From contig JAPDOI010000156.1 in NCBI GenBank assembly GCA_029168955.1, positions 352,501 to 416,500 of the forward strand: a stretch of 64,000 bases of DNA, written 5' to 3'. Source of the stretch: Aplectana chamaeleonis. Its lineage: Eukaryota; Nematoda; Chromadorea; Rhabditida; Cosmocercidae. Positions 13,367 to 23,945 of the stretch are shown one piece after another; the stretch's first letter is position 1, and every line of letters starts with the position of its first letter. The position numbers and the translations under genes are program-made. The notes beneath the pieces are model-generated. The model did no database searches. It worked only from the letters and a program-made list of their open reading frames with translations, and was not told where the DNA came from.

Positions 13367-13601
13367 GTCTACAGGTGTCCAACTACCGGTCGGCAGGTAT
13401 CCAGCTACCAATGGACCGGCATCCAACAAACGGTTGATGGGTGTTCAGCTGACGGTCGACAGGTATCCAACTACCGGTGAACAGGTATCCTTCTACCGGT
13501 CGACATGTATTCAACTAACTGTCGACTAGTGTCCAACTATAGGTCGTCGAGTGGTCGACGGACAACTATAGGGGAGCGACGGACAACTTGAGGGGGGGGG
13601 G
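13367..13601. repeat. Degenerate minisatellite ending in a poly-G run
   Basis: About nine diverged units of roughly 20-26 bp on the theme CAGGTATCCAACTACCGGTC. It is followed near 13590-13603 by a run of about 13 G. Confidence 0.7.
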
Positions 13602-13901
13602 GGGACAGACAACTCTAGGGGAGCAGTCCCGCCCCTTTGAAGCGGTCGTGGGGAAGCACGCTGCGAGGTTGTCGACCACCCGTTGGACGCCGCGAGTTTT
13701 TGAGGTTTTATTGATAGTGACGCCTCAACGGTTCAATAATAGTCCCCTACCAGCCTGTGCTCTGATCTCATGTCTTGTTCTTGACCATATCGGCGTTATG
13801 CAGGTCTTGCTACCACCTAGGTTTGGAGAAGTACGTGTGGTAAAGCCCTGAAGGCAGCAGATTCGGCTTTTCGCGGACAGACTAAAACCTATTATTTAAA
13901 G

Positions 13902-14367
13902 CGCGCAAGCTAGACGATGGTCGCATGGGTAATCTGGATGATGATCCCATCGATGCAGATAGAGGAGGTTCGTTACTCACGAAATGCTTGTTTTGCATAA
14001 TAGAAACTTGCACGTAGGCATACCATTTCAATCTTCTTTAATTTTCAGATCAATACAAAGGTTCAATCTCTCGTCACCGTCGGCCTGCACATGATGCTGA
14101 ACCAAAGAACTATGATGTGTCCGTCTAAGCTTTTTTACACCTTTTCGTTTTCTTTGCTATTGATCATGCAATGGAACTAATGGATTTAGGGAGATTATTG
14201 CCGCAGTGGCCATCTTGTGCTGCGTTCTCGCAGTGCTTGCAGCTGTTTCCGCTGTACTCTTTGTGAGGCATGAGCGATCAAAGAAGAAAAAGACCAAAAC
14301 AAGAAGAGAGAAAAAGAAGCGGTCAGGAAAAGTTAAAGAAAAAGTTTCCACGAAAAACACGAAGTAA
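13902..14367 (+). CDS. Possible 3' exons of a single-pass membrane protein
   Basis: Three segments can be joined with consistent phases: 13902-13967 (acidic, RKLDDGRMGNLDDDP), 14049-14118 after a good TTTTCAG acceptor (QYKGSISRHRRPAHDAE), and 14190-14367 ending in TAA. The last segment reads EIIAAVAILCCVLAVLAAV and continues hydrophobic for about six residues, then HERSKKKKTKTRR and further Lys/Arg. This is a clear transmembrane helix followed by a positive cytoplasmic tail. The donor I use after 14118 (GTCCGT) is poor and I cannot find the upstream exons, so the model is weak. An inverted-repeat-bounded block starts only 170 bp downstream. I do not recognise the family. Confidence 0.35.
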
Positions 14368-15107
14368 TGATCAGGAAGTTCTAAGCTCTGATCGGAAACC
14401 AAAACTATCTCAATGCGTATTACAAGATATTTTCATTGAAATCAAAAATGAATTCTGTTGTCGTTGTTGTGTTGTTTCTGGGCATGTATGGAGCAACTGC
14501 CTAAAGCTATCTGTGACAGCCCATAGCTTTCGCATGCGCATCAGGGATGTGCGTAATTACGACTAACGACTAACGGGCTTTTTGGGTGTTACGACTAACG
14601 ACTAACGAAAATAAAAATTTCGTAAGCAATCCCAAATTTCGTTAAAAAGTCAATAGTCATTTAAATCGCGCTCCTACCAAAGGATTACACCAGGATTGAT
14701 ACATTTTGCTCTGATGGTTGTTCTAGTTGAATGGCTCAGAATAGCCGTAGCCTATAGTGGGTTTCGATAAAGTGGTGCTGGGGCCTCTCCGGGGTAAAAT
14801 TTCCACTGCTAATTTCTTCCGACTTTTCCCCATTATGGGAACAAGCTCTAAAGCACATAAGCGCTTGGCTCGCGACGCTGAGCAAAGAACAATTAGTACA
14901 AAGTCGGGGCGATTCTCCGTGTTGTCACCATCGGGCAGATCTCAAATAGCATCATATAGCGCAGAATGGCAAATTTCGCATTAAAAAAAGAGTTCTAGAT
15001 TGTCTCGGTTTCCCATTTTGTTTATTTTCTTACAACAAAAATGACAAAGGTTTGCAGTTGGAACTAGGTTCTCTCACAAGGAATGATTTGTGTTTTTAAT
15101 GGCCATA

Positions 15108-16545
15108 ATAATAATAATAATTCATTACGCTGTATAAGACAGACGTTCGAGAATAAAAACAATATAAACTAAAGGCTGCGAAATCACACTCGAATTACAC
15201 AGTAGAAGTGAAACTATTAATATCAATAAAGGCAGCCTGGAATTCATATGCCTAATACGCGAGGATGACTTTAGAGGCCATTCGTTTGAATGACTGAATT
15301 CGCGAGGGCAGGGGATCTATGGTACTCTTTAACGAAACATAAGCAGCGCCAGCACGAACCGTAAATGTGTGGGCACGGATTCCAGTTTTAGCAGTAGAGT
15401 ATGAGATTTTCATACTACCTCCTCTAGTTCTAGATGCACTCAGTTTGTAGAAATGCGAAGAATCTACCTTGACAACACGAGAAATTATTTTAAACACCAT
15501 ACATACGTCCCTCAGTTTTCTCCTAGACTCCAGTGAATGCAACCCGAGAAATTTGTCTCGGATACACGACTTAGGGATACGATCGTAGAGGAAACCTCCG
15601 TATCTGATTATCAATTTTCGTGTATAATTTTTCTGAATTTTCTCGAGGGGTACAATGTCTTTGTTTTTGTGCGGTGAAAAAACTGTGGGCCCACACTCTA
15701 AGATAGGCCTGACATACGTTTTGTATGCTTTTACGAGAATATTGATGTTTTTTGTTGCTAGTCCCTTGAAAATTTGGTAGGTCCGACCATACGCCTTCCT
15801 GCAAATATTTCTGTAATGTTCTGAGAAGTCTAACTTGCTATTATAAGAAAATCCTAGATCAACAACTCTGTCCACCAGAGGAATTACCTTATCTTGCAAG
15901 ACGAAATTCATGCGACTATCTGCCGACCCGATTCGCATGTGCATGGTTTTCTCAGGTGCAAGTGGTAATGCCCAGTCCTTACTCCAAGATTCCACAACAT
16001 TGATAGCGGATTGTAAGTCACCTGATGGGGAGTCATCCGGATTTACATAGATTTTGAAATCGTCAGCATATTGCATACATTTCACCCCAGTCTCTCGTAA
16101 TATATGGGCTAACTCCGACGTGAAGATTGCAAAAAGCACTGGGGACAAGACGCCTCCTTGGGGAACACCGCTAGTGGTACAGTAAATTTCGGATAATGAC
16201 GAATTTATTCTCACCTGAAACGTGCGATCTCTAATGAAACGCTCAATCCATGTAGTTACTTTTGGGTGAAAACCGAACTTCTCCATTTTGAAAATCAATT
16301 TAGAATGACAAACACGATCGAACGCTTTCGAGAAATCGAAGTAAATCACATCACAACTCATCTTTCGGTCAAGAAGATTGGACCAATCATTTATACACTC
16401 CAATAAATTTGTCTCAACTGACTTACCCTCCACAAAACCATGTTGACTTGATGGGATTATATCGTTACGCGTTATGTGGTCAACTATATGCTCTTTAAGA
16501 ATTTTTTCAAAAATGCTTTGGAAAACATACATCTCTTAACGCCAT
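15108..16545 (-). mobile_element. 5'-truncated CR1-like LINE
   Basis: The reverse transcriptase frame is followed on its 3' side by about 145 bp and then a short ATT repeat (15108-15123 on the plus strand). That is the usual microsatellite-like tail of a CR1/Jockey-type element. The 5' end is lost shortly upstream of 16532, where the frame meets a stop. The exact 5' junction and target duplication were not identified. Confidence 0.7.
15252..16532 (-). CDS. Reverse transcriptase of a CR1-like LINE (N-terminally truncated)
   Basis: The 426-residue open frame lacks its N-terminal endonuclease and the first part of the fingers, with an in-frame TAA just upstream. The reverse transcriptase core is intact: SSQHGFVEGKSVETNLL near residue 30, CDVIYFDFSKAFDRV with the first catalytic Asp, TTSGVPQGGVLSPVLF, and MQYADDFKIY with the catalytic Asp pair near residue 155. 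A thumb and C-terminal region follow, including AYKTYVRPILECGPTVFSP. These are the hallmarks of the CR1 group. The frame is free of stops, so the insertion is probably fairly young, but the missing 5' part makes it non-autonomous. Confidence 0.9.
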   Translation of the reverse strand: MYVFQSIFEKILKEHIVDHITRNDIIPSSQHGFVEGKSVETNLLECINDWSNLLDRKMSCDVIYFDFSKAFDRVCHSKLIFKMEKFGFHPKVTTWIERFIRDRTFQVRINSSLSEIYCTTSGVPQGGVLSPVLFAIFTSELAHILRETGVKCMQYADDFKIYVNPDDSPSGDLQSAINVVESWSKDWALPLAPEKTMHMRIGSADSRMNFVLQDKVIPLVDRVVDLGFSYNSKLDFSEHYRNICRKAYGRTYQIFKGLATKNINILVKAYKTYVRPILECGPTVFSPHKNKDIVPLEKIQKNYTRKLIIRYGGFLYDRIPKSCIRDKFLGLHSLESRRKLRDVCMVFKIISRVVKVDSSHFYKLSASRTRGGSMKISYSTAKTGIRAHTFTVRAGAAYVSLKSTIDPLPSRIQSFKRMASKVILAY

Positions 16546-16718
16546 CCTTTTTTCTATTTATAAGGGTTTTTTTCTGCCTCAGTTGTTTCAAAGCCTAGAT
16601 TTTTAACGACTAACGACTAATGACTAACGAGGGTTTTTGCCGGTTGAACGACTAACGACTAACGAATTACAAAATTTCTATTACGCACATCCCTGATGCG
16701 CAAGCAACAATGCTTAGG

Positions 16719-17477
16719 CCACCAAGTGCTCAGACAATAGGTGCGGATTGACCGCTGGCAATCGAGGCTTCTGCGGGCGTAACGCCAGCAAGTTGCGGAA
16801 GGATCGCTGCCCATCGTGGCCTCGCCGGCCGGATCGCTGCCTCTTTGTCTCCTCGGGCGGATTGCTGCGTTTTGGCGGGCGGATAGCGGCACCTGGGAAA
16901 GTTGATTACGCTAGCGGGCAGATCGCCGGCAAGCTCTAGAGCGGCAATCCGCCCGTAAAGGCTTAGATAGCCAGGGATTCGCCCGCTGAGCTATGAGATG
17001 CAGCGATCCGCTCGTAACCTGCCAGCGATCCGCCCGCGAGGGCTTTGATAGCCAGCGATCCGCCCGCTCAAATTTTACACAGTGAAACTTGTCAATCATT
17101 GACGAGTTCTTTTCTGATATCCGTATCATTCTCGGAGTAAGCGAACCAAAGGGGTATAAGAGGCGCTTCATCGCACTGAATGCTCACTCGGCATTTCGAG
17201 GCCGATCCTGGAAGGAGACTTCAAGTCACCATTGAAGGATCACTTAGAAGTTGAAGAATAATTTTTGACAGCTGACGGGATGGCCCCACGGCTAGGGGGG
17301 TGGTCCCGCACACGGAGACCGTGGTGGGAACCATCGGAAAAACCCACGTGTGGCATCGAGGGCAGATCGCTGGCTAATGGCGGGCGGATCGCTGGCTATT
17401 GGCCGGCAGATGGTGGGGGGATGTCGATCCGCCCGCCAAAAGTCAGCGATCCGCCCGCACCTACTGTCTGAGTGGTG
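16719..17477. repeat. GC-rich foldback built of GGCGGATCGCTGGC units
   Basis: The ends are inverted: ACCAAGTGCTCAGACAATAGG on the left against CCTACTGTCTGAGTGGTG on the right. The interior contains at least ten copies of a GCGGGCGGATCGCTGGC-like motif, in one orientation on the left (16740-16935) and the other in the middle (16940-17065), then again at 17360-17455. No coding frame is credible. Confidence 0.7.
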
Positions 17478-17569
17478 TAAAAGCACTCGATAGTTTAGCG
17501 AAATAATTTTCTGGCCTGGTCTGATGACAAAGAAAAGTAAACAAGTTTTAGTGGTTGCGATCGGTGAAT

Positions 17570-18070
17570 AATGGGGTCAATAGAAATGGGAAGGTTGTAT
17601 TAGGCAAAACAGTACTATATAAGGTACAAAGGAAAGAAGGCAGCGACAAAGGGTTCAAAATTACAGAAGTCAAGTACCCAAAAGATTTCATTGTTCCAAC
17701 GGATATGTAGCTTCACTGAGAAAATGGTCGCGGAATGAGTCTGTGCAGCATCTCGTATACCTTCAAAAAATTTTCATCAACTTCTGTCTTTTCAGTTTTA
17801 CTCGAGGATTAAGTAGTCGTTCTAGCAGATAATGTTGAAATAGAAGACTATCGTGAACACTGCGTTCAAAGGCAGTGTCCACGATAAATTTTGTTTTCGT
17901 TTTTTGCCGGAAATCGAAAGGCCGGAGACTCATTCAGGTTATAGGGTCGAAAGAATGAGCAAAAACAAGCTCGAAAGAGCCCTAATCGGCTCCAAGTTCC
18001 GCTCACGGTCGAGTTTTTCGTAGACGAGTTTCTCAGGATTTTCTGACATAGGTCCAACGATTTCACATTG
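17570..18070. repeat. Two decayed AGGCAGTG-type elements end to end
   Basis: 17570-17870 matches the right part of the 43848-44339 element (GGGCAAAACAGTA-like text, ending TATCGTGAACACTGCGTTCAA). From 17866, TTCAAAGGCAGTGTCCACGA begins the left end of a second copy. Boundaries are approximate. Confidence 0.5.
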
Positions 18071-18391
18071 CTCGAGCGGACGGAATTCTGCGTGAAATAG
18101 ACAGGAAATCGCGGATCAAGCCGCGGGAATGAAAAAAGCTTTTCTGCTCGGCATTCCTACTTATTTTTTGTGACATTGTTGCCCTCACCTTCTAAATAAA
18201 AGAGTTTCGCATAGTTCTAAAACAAAAGATGGTTCTAAAAGACGATGCGGCGGAATTCTTCTTTAACAGCAACATAAAACTAAAGCTAAAGTTAATAGTT
18301 GCTCGAAGCCGGCATGAAATGTGATTTTTCGGTAGCCTGATGACATTTTCTCCTCTCTCTGATCGTAATTGTATCTTTATTACTATTATAG

Positions 18392-18814
18392 AAGGGGATC
18401 TGTCAGTCTGTCACGGTATTTGGTCCTAAGCTTGAATGTCAGCAGCGTCGTCGGTTCAATTACCCAGTAAAGAAACAGGGGTCAACGGGCCCGCCAGACA
18501 ACCCCTGGACCGGTGAACATGGCTCAGAGGGCAGTGACCAGCTCATCCGACCGCCACAAGCCGGTGGTCGTCCCGTGGGAGCCAGAGCCTTGGATGGAAG
18601 TATGCTCAAATTTCTAGAGAAATTTACAGTTACGCTAGTTGAAAAGAAGAAAAGGCGAGAGGGGAGTTGGGAGAGGTGGGCTACTATGACTCCCTGGCCA
18701 AAGTTGGTGAAGTTAGAGTTGATTTTTGATATGAGCTTGGTCATGTTTAGTAGAGATCGGCCACTTTTTGAGTCAGTTTCGTCAAAATCAGCCGAATCAC
18801 GCGGGATCTGTTAA
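18392..18814 (+). other. Open frame of unclear status
   Basis: A 140-codon stretch without stops, containing GPPDNPWTGEHGSEGSDQL and then EKKKRREGSWERWATM, ending in TAA at 18814. A long frame is also open on the opposite strand over much of it. No splice sites or family resemblance decide between them. It may be an old element fragment. Confidence 0.2.
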
Positions 18815-20508
18815 GCTGAACCCAGGATCAATTGAACTATTTTTTCGAAACATTGCGACCTGCCGATTTCCATCAGTTTTCGAAGTTTCATCAAGTCGAT
18901 TTTGGGTAAAATATACTTTTGCCGATGCGGATAGTATTTTCGCCATTCCTGGGCCGTATCATGGCAGTTTGGACGACAATCGTCAATGAGGTCCGTTGTT
19001 GCCTTTGGGTTAAAATCAGTAATCACGTCGAAGGAAGTTTTTTTTTCTGCTTGATAGTCAAAACTCATAGTCAGATGCATGGGGCAGAGGGGCGAGCAAG
19101 CAATAGTTTGCGAATAGGTGAAAGGGCGTTAGCTATCTCATCACCCTATGGGTTATTGACACTCTGATCCTTTTACAAAGGGCAGCAAGCTTGTCATATG
19201 TCTGTCCTTTACTCGGGTGAGCGTGAAGGAGGAAGTGGCAATGTACATACTGATGTATTTCAATAAAAGGAAAAGGTCGCATATGGAAGCGCGCATGTTG
19301 AACTATCATATAGACTTTTCCAGCAAAATCTATCAGCATGGAGATGAATGCACTCTCATCATAACAGTAAGATTGATTGGCTATATTTCTTCTATGAAGG
19401 TTCGAGTATTTGGGTGGCGGTGATCAGCAAGTTTACGAGTGGGTGGATAGCATTAGCAACGAGTCTCCCTGAATCAATATTCGCAGTTACGTTAACATCT
19501 TGCGACAGCTCTCGTTGAGCCATGTAACAGAAAAAAAACCGCTTTTGTGAGACACGAATCGAGTCAGGTATTCAACTGAGCAATAACGGACAACAAGGGA
19601 TGGCTTGCGAAGGCAACAGCGCAATGCCTGTGGGGTCAATGGATTTGGAATGACGCCAGACCGACTTCCCGAGTCATCCAGATTCTAGCGTGCTGCGAAA
19701 TAGCGCCTCTGCGTCAATCTACTCTGGATAGTTTTGTTCTTTAATAAGCGGACCCTGCGAATTTGTGGGACAAATGCTAGGAAGAAGAAGATGAAGAGGT
19801 AAGACAGGTACTGCAGCGTGTCGTGAAACATTGCAGACACACCAAGTCCTACAAGCCTTCATTGCTCTAGGCTCTGCCTTGGTGAGCTCGATGGAATCAG
19901 AGTACACACGTTACGACCACAACAAGACTTTCTGTCGGTCAATGGCAAAACGTTTATTTGTTGAGTTGTCAATAAATCGCTAGTGCTTCATTTCTCGACA
20001 TTTATAGCTCTTAGTTCTCTCGGATGTGTGTTCTTCTTCCATCATCCTTTATACATCGATTAATGCCATTAAACCGGCTTTGAAATAATCCATTTAGATT
20101 TTTATCAAATTTTTTTGTGATCACAAGGTGGGAGCAAAGCCTGACCACATGACACATGTTGCGCTTTAGATAAGCCAAATGGCAGCGATGAAACGTAGAG
20201 GTGGATTCCTGCCGGAAAGTAGCCTTTCACATGGAGGACGGGGAAAATCGAGAACAGCATCCCAACGTACTTGGATGATGGTGGATTCAATACATCCCAA
20301 TACATCCGTTGGTGTGCATACTTTTAAAAATCCAATTAAAACCTGCACAATCACACTTCCGGTGGAGCGTTAGCGAGATCTGAATTTTCATTTTGGTGGA
20401 GCTCCTGTTTATGGTACACGCTCACTTACCTCATGCCTATTGTAGCCTTTTGTTAAGGACAGATATTGTGTATCCTCATGCCGCAATCCAATATGAGTAC
20501 CCATACCA
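18815..20508. other. No gene recognised upstream of the CAP gene
   Basis: Contains several short frames on both strands with no consistent exon structure and no repeat I recognise. Confidence 0.35.
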
Positions 20509-20516
20509 CATAAAAA
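20509..20516 (+). promoter_or_regulatory. TATA-like box of the plus-strand CAP gene
   Basis: CATAAAAA lies about 35-42 bp upstream of the ATG at 20551. The spacing is like that of the TATA-like boxes of the three minus-strand genes, and it implies a very short 5' leader. Confidence 0.4.
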
Positions 20517-20550
20517 CCGAGCTCAGGAGACCCTAATTCATTCCATAACG

Positions 20551-22274
20551 ATGACTTGCGCAACAGTAGTCTTTTTGCTTGTAAGTGACTTTTGCATTTC
20601 GATAAATTGTGAGACAAACTCTTCTTTCTAGGTGTCAGGCCTCCTCCCTAGTGCTTCAATCGGAATCGAAGTTGTGACTGAACATCCTCCGTCGACAGAA
20701 AGTACACTGTCTTGCGGCTTTCATTTCCCTGTGTATTGTTTTGTTTAAGAAAACAATACCTGTATATTTTTAGGACCCCTAGTATTAACCCTAGTTGCCG
20801 AACAACCACCAGGTATATTCTGTTAATCAGATTAATTTGCGATTTCCGAAATTACTGCACGACTTTTCAGCTATCGACGAGGGCGGCCTCAGGCCTCCAC
20901 AAAGTACGTTATGCACTTTTTTCATAGAAAACAACCCTGGCAGCGGTAAACCCTGTCTTGATCAGCCTGTTCTTTGGTTTGTTTAAGATTTTCCATAAGT
21001 TTTCAGTCATAGACGAGGGCGGCCTTCATCCACCAAAAGGTGAGCTCTTGTATTCCACAGTATGTGGCTAGAAAAATTTCCTCATTTGAGAAGAAACTCT
21101 GATAAGTTTCAGTGCTACACTATGGTGACGATGCAATCACTCTCCCACCTCCACCACGTAAGATTATATCTGAAATTGAACGTAAAAGTTTTAAGCCACG
21201 AAATTGCTCGGAAAGATATTTAAAAAATTGGCTTGAGAGAGTCAGACTGACTGGAACACTAACAGTGGAATATCGTCTTCTCCGTGCATAGCCGTTCCAC
21301 TCGTACAGCGCCCGTAGCACACTAGCATGCCACGGCATTCTTTGATTTCGGCCGTATCGATCGATGGCGCGGCATGCGAGCTTGCTGTCTTGATAGGCAA
21401 ATGCGCCGGAATTCCTTATACTTTTCAGACCCCAAAGATTCGGATTTCACAGTCAATGAGCAAGAGATTAAGTTGGCATTCAAAAGACAACACAACCAAG
21501 TGCGCATAAATGTTGCGAATGGTCCATACCAGTATGGAGGAAAGACGTATGGACCTGCCCAGAACATGTACAAGCTAGTGAGTTTAGCGTGGAAGTAATC
21601 TTTTTCATAGAAGCACCGATAAGAGAATAATTCGTGTTCGATATACTTGTAATTGAAGAGTTCTTATTCAGGAATGGGGTAAAGGCTATGCTCAAATTGC
21701 TCAAGATGAACTGGACACGGAGAGTTCGATTAATCCTCAACTTGGTCGCAACTACTTTTCGAGGTCAGTTGACTCCTATTAAACAATGCCAGTTGTTCGC
21801 GCAAAACCCTCATCTCTTCAGGACAATATACAAAGGGAGAAGGGTTGATCTTGAGGTTGGAGAAGCGATGGCCCACTGGATGAAAGACGAGAGTAGCATG
21901 AACCAGGTTAGAATGATACAGCAGCTCTAGTGGTGTGCACGAGATTTCATTATTTCAAATAGCAGATGATTCTTGCCAAAGCCACACGACTAGGGTGTGG
22001 CTATAAACTTTCCAATGTGGAAGGAGATTACCAGGATATAGCAATGAAACTCGAAATGCTGTGCATCTACAACGAGAAGTGAGTGGCTACAATTCGCTCC
22101 TGTCTGGGTGCGATTTTTTTATGGCAATCGAACAGATAAGGGCAACAATAATCTTTTAGATACCGTGAGGGCACTTCAACGTACACTAGGGGACAACCTT
22201 GTCAGCAGGACAGTGACTGCACAGGCTACGCGACTCACAAATGCTGGAAAAAGTACCATCTATGTCTCCATTAA
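20551..22274 (+). CDS. Secreted CAP-superfamily (SCP/TAPS, ASP-like) protein
   Basis: Eleven exons join into one 267-residue frame: 20551-20580, 20632-20701, 20774-20812, 20871-20903, 21007-21039, 21113-21157, 21429-21577, 21672-21763, 21822-21906, 21966-22078, 22160-22274. All introns are GT...AG and 51-271 bp. The protein starts with a signal peptide (MTCATVVFLLVSGLLPSASIG). A proline-rich linker follows, made of small phase-1 exons, two of which encode near-identical IDEGG(L)xPP repeats. The CAP domain lies at about residues 84-229: RQHNQVR, then QNMYKL, then EWGKGYAQIAQDEL, then NQMILAKATRLGCGYK (a degraded version of the usual QMVW...GCG box), then LCIY. A Cys-rich tail ends in KCWKKYHLCLH. 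CAP proteins are abundant secretions of parasitic nematodes; the role of this one is unknown. Divergence at the CAP box suggests changed ligand binding. Confidence 0.8.
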
Positions 22275-23144
22275 TTGCACTTCAAAAAATGAAACTTTAT
22301 TCTCAATCTCTCCGTGTGACAATCTCACTTGAACATTGAGGGAGCCTTTGTTGAGCAGGGCTGTGCGGAAGTGCTCCGTTTCCTGCTTCGTTTCCGTACT
22401 TTCGCGTTTTTTGAGTGTTTTTCCGGTTCCGTCTCGGGTTTTTTGAGTTTGGAAAGGGAATAAGAGAGTCATGTTCGAGTTATGGACCCCATCTAGTAGA
22501 CTTCATGGTGTTGTGGATTTTCATTCCTTCCATATATTTTCTCACATAGCTTAACACTAAGGAACGGTACCAATTCCTGGCCTAGCTCGTTGGACACAAG
22601 TCAACGATTTGGGATGGAGTTAAAAGAAAATAGTCAGGTCTTATTGGAACCTGGGCACTTGTTCAAACCGATGCCTTTTGCTTCTGTGGCTGACAGGTTT
22701 CCATGGTAGAACTTTTATTGACCTGACGGACAATCCTTCTTTTCTAGAGCCTAAATCGTTCACAGTACAATCTTTAATGGTCTCCAAACGATCTGAACTA
22801 TGCGTGAAGAGTAAAACCGCACTCTCATATCAAAACGTTGTGAGGTGTATGTCGAGTGGGGATCAGGCGGATTAAGGTTTGGCTTGACATCCAGAGACAA
22901 GCGCTGTGTGTTCCTTTTCATTATTCTGCTCATAGGCCCTGCCTGATGTCATTTTCTCCCTCCCCTGAATAACTTGTCTCCGCGTCCCAGGGCTGTTCGG
23001 TGGTCTTGTAACCCGCCATCAGTCAGTTATCGCGAAATCGTCTGAGAAATCAGATCGCCCAAGCTCTACCAGCTAGATTATCCCTGATTCGTTGACGACG
23101 AAAGCAGAGATGGGATATAATGCGTTGTGAATGTCAAGTGACGG
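22275..23144. other. No gene recognised between CAP gene and CAP remnant
   Basis: The first bases are the 3' flank of the CAP gene. An AATGAA hexamer at about 22289 is a possible poly(A) signal. I could not find exons equivalent to the upstream part of the CAP gene here. Confidence 0.35.
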
Positions 23145-23394
23145 ATGATCTTAGCTCAAGCAACCAAAGTTTGTTGCTCCTATAGGTTTGAGAAGACGGC
23201 CCGACCTTACTTACTTCAAGGCATGCAACTGCACATTCTGTGCATGTACAACAAAAAGTTTGTTCCGCACTCATTCACTCTTACTTGCTTTAGTCGTCTC
23301 AAACTCCAGGTATACCATAGGCGAAGCATACACTGCGGGCGATGCGTGTAGCCGCGATAGGAATTGTACTACATATCCGAGGTCCATATGTTGA
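23145..23394 (+). pseudogene. Last two exons of a CAP paralog, decayed
   Basis: 23145-23257 encodes MILAQATKVCCSYRF through LCMYNKK and has exactly the length (113 bp) and frame of exon 10 of the CAP gene 1.1 kb upstream. 23310-23394 encodes YTIGEAYTAGDACSRDRNC and ends SIC-stop, matching exon 11 with the same phase-2 junction across a 52-bp intron. The base pair before 23145 is GG, not AG, so the splice acceptor of the first exon is lost. The conserved GCG is CCS here, and the last eight residues are missing. No upstream exons were found. This is best read as a partial duplication. Confidence 0.65.
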
Positions 23395-23814
23395 CGAGAC
23401 CTTTGTGAGTGTTGATTCCACTTGAAGTTGAGTTGTGTTGTGGAAGCGCTATGACATTGCATTTCATTGTCGCTCTTGGAGCAAATGCACCTGTGTAGGA
23501 CTGGCTTTAATGAGCGGCGCGGTATGGCCACAGTCGGACGGCAAATGTCGCGCTGCAACCACGAGGGATATAGGGCGGCTACACAGCTCCGTGCCTGCCC
23601 TTGCGGTCCATGCCCACTGCATGTAGTAAATTGAACGTCTGTGAGACTTGCTTGATTTCTAGAATTTTACAAGTAAGGCTTTGATACTGGTGGCTTGCGA
23701 AGGACCTGTTCCATGAGCAGGCTAGCGGTCGCATCTACTGCAAACACATGACCCGATTTCCCTTTTCTCTTATGCATGTCACCTGTATAGTCTCCTTGTA
23801 AAATGTAGTCCGAT

Positions 23815-23945
23815 GAATAAACGGGGCCGAAGAGGTAGATCGTCGCGTGCGATTGAAACCCCTCTGACCGGTGGTGTCGCGAACGCAGTTCGGCCGACCG
23901 AATTGGTCGCGCCTCGTCCATTGACTGAACTAAAACTGATAAAGA
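23815..23945. repeat. Diverged copy of the palindrome-ended repeat
   Basis: The text GAATAAACGGGGCCGAAGAGG through CCATTGACTGAACTAAAAC follows the order of 5256-5382 with many substitutions. Confidence 0.4.

Larger units (their letters stand above)
14535..16702. mobile_element. Block bounded by a perfect 22-bp inverted repeat, carrying a LINE
   Basis: Positions 14535-14556 (starting TGCGCATCAGGGATG) are exactly inverted at 16681-16702. Just inside each end are repeats of the heptamer CGACTAA (14558-14608 and 16607-16664). A CR1-like LINE occupies the centre. Without the LINE the block would be about 700 bp and non-coding, so it is probably a non-autonomous element into which the LINE inserted. 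Confidence 0.65.
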
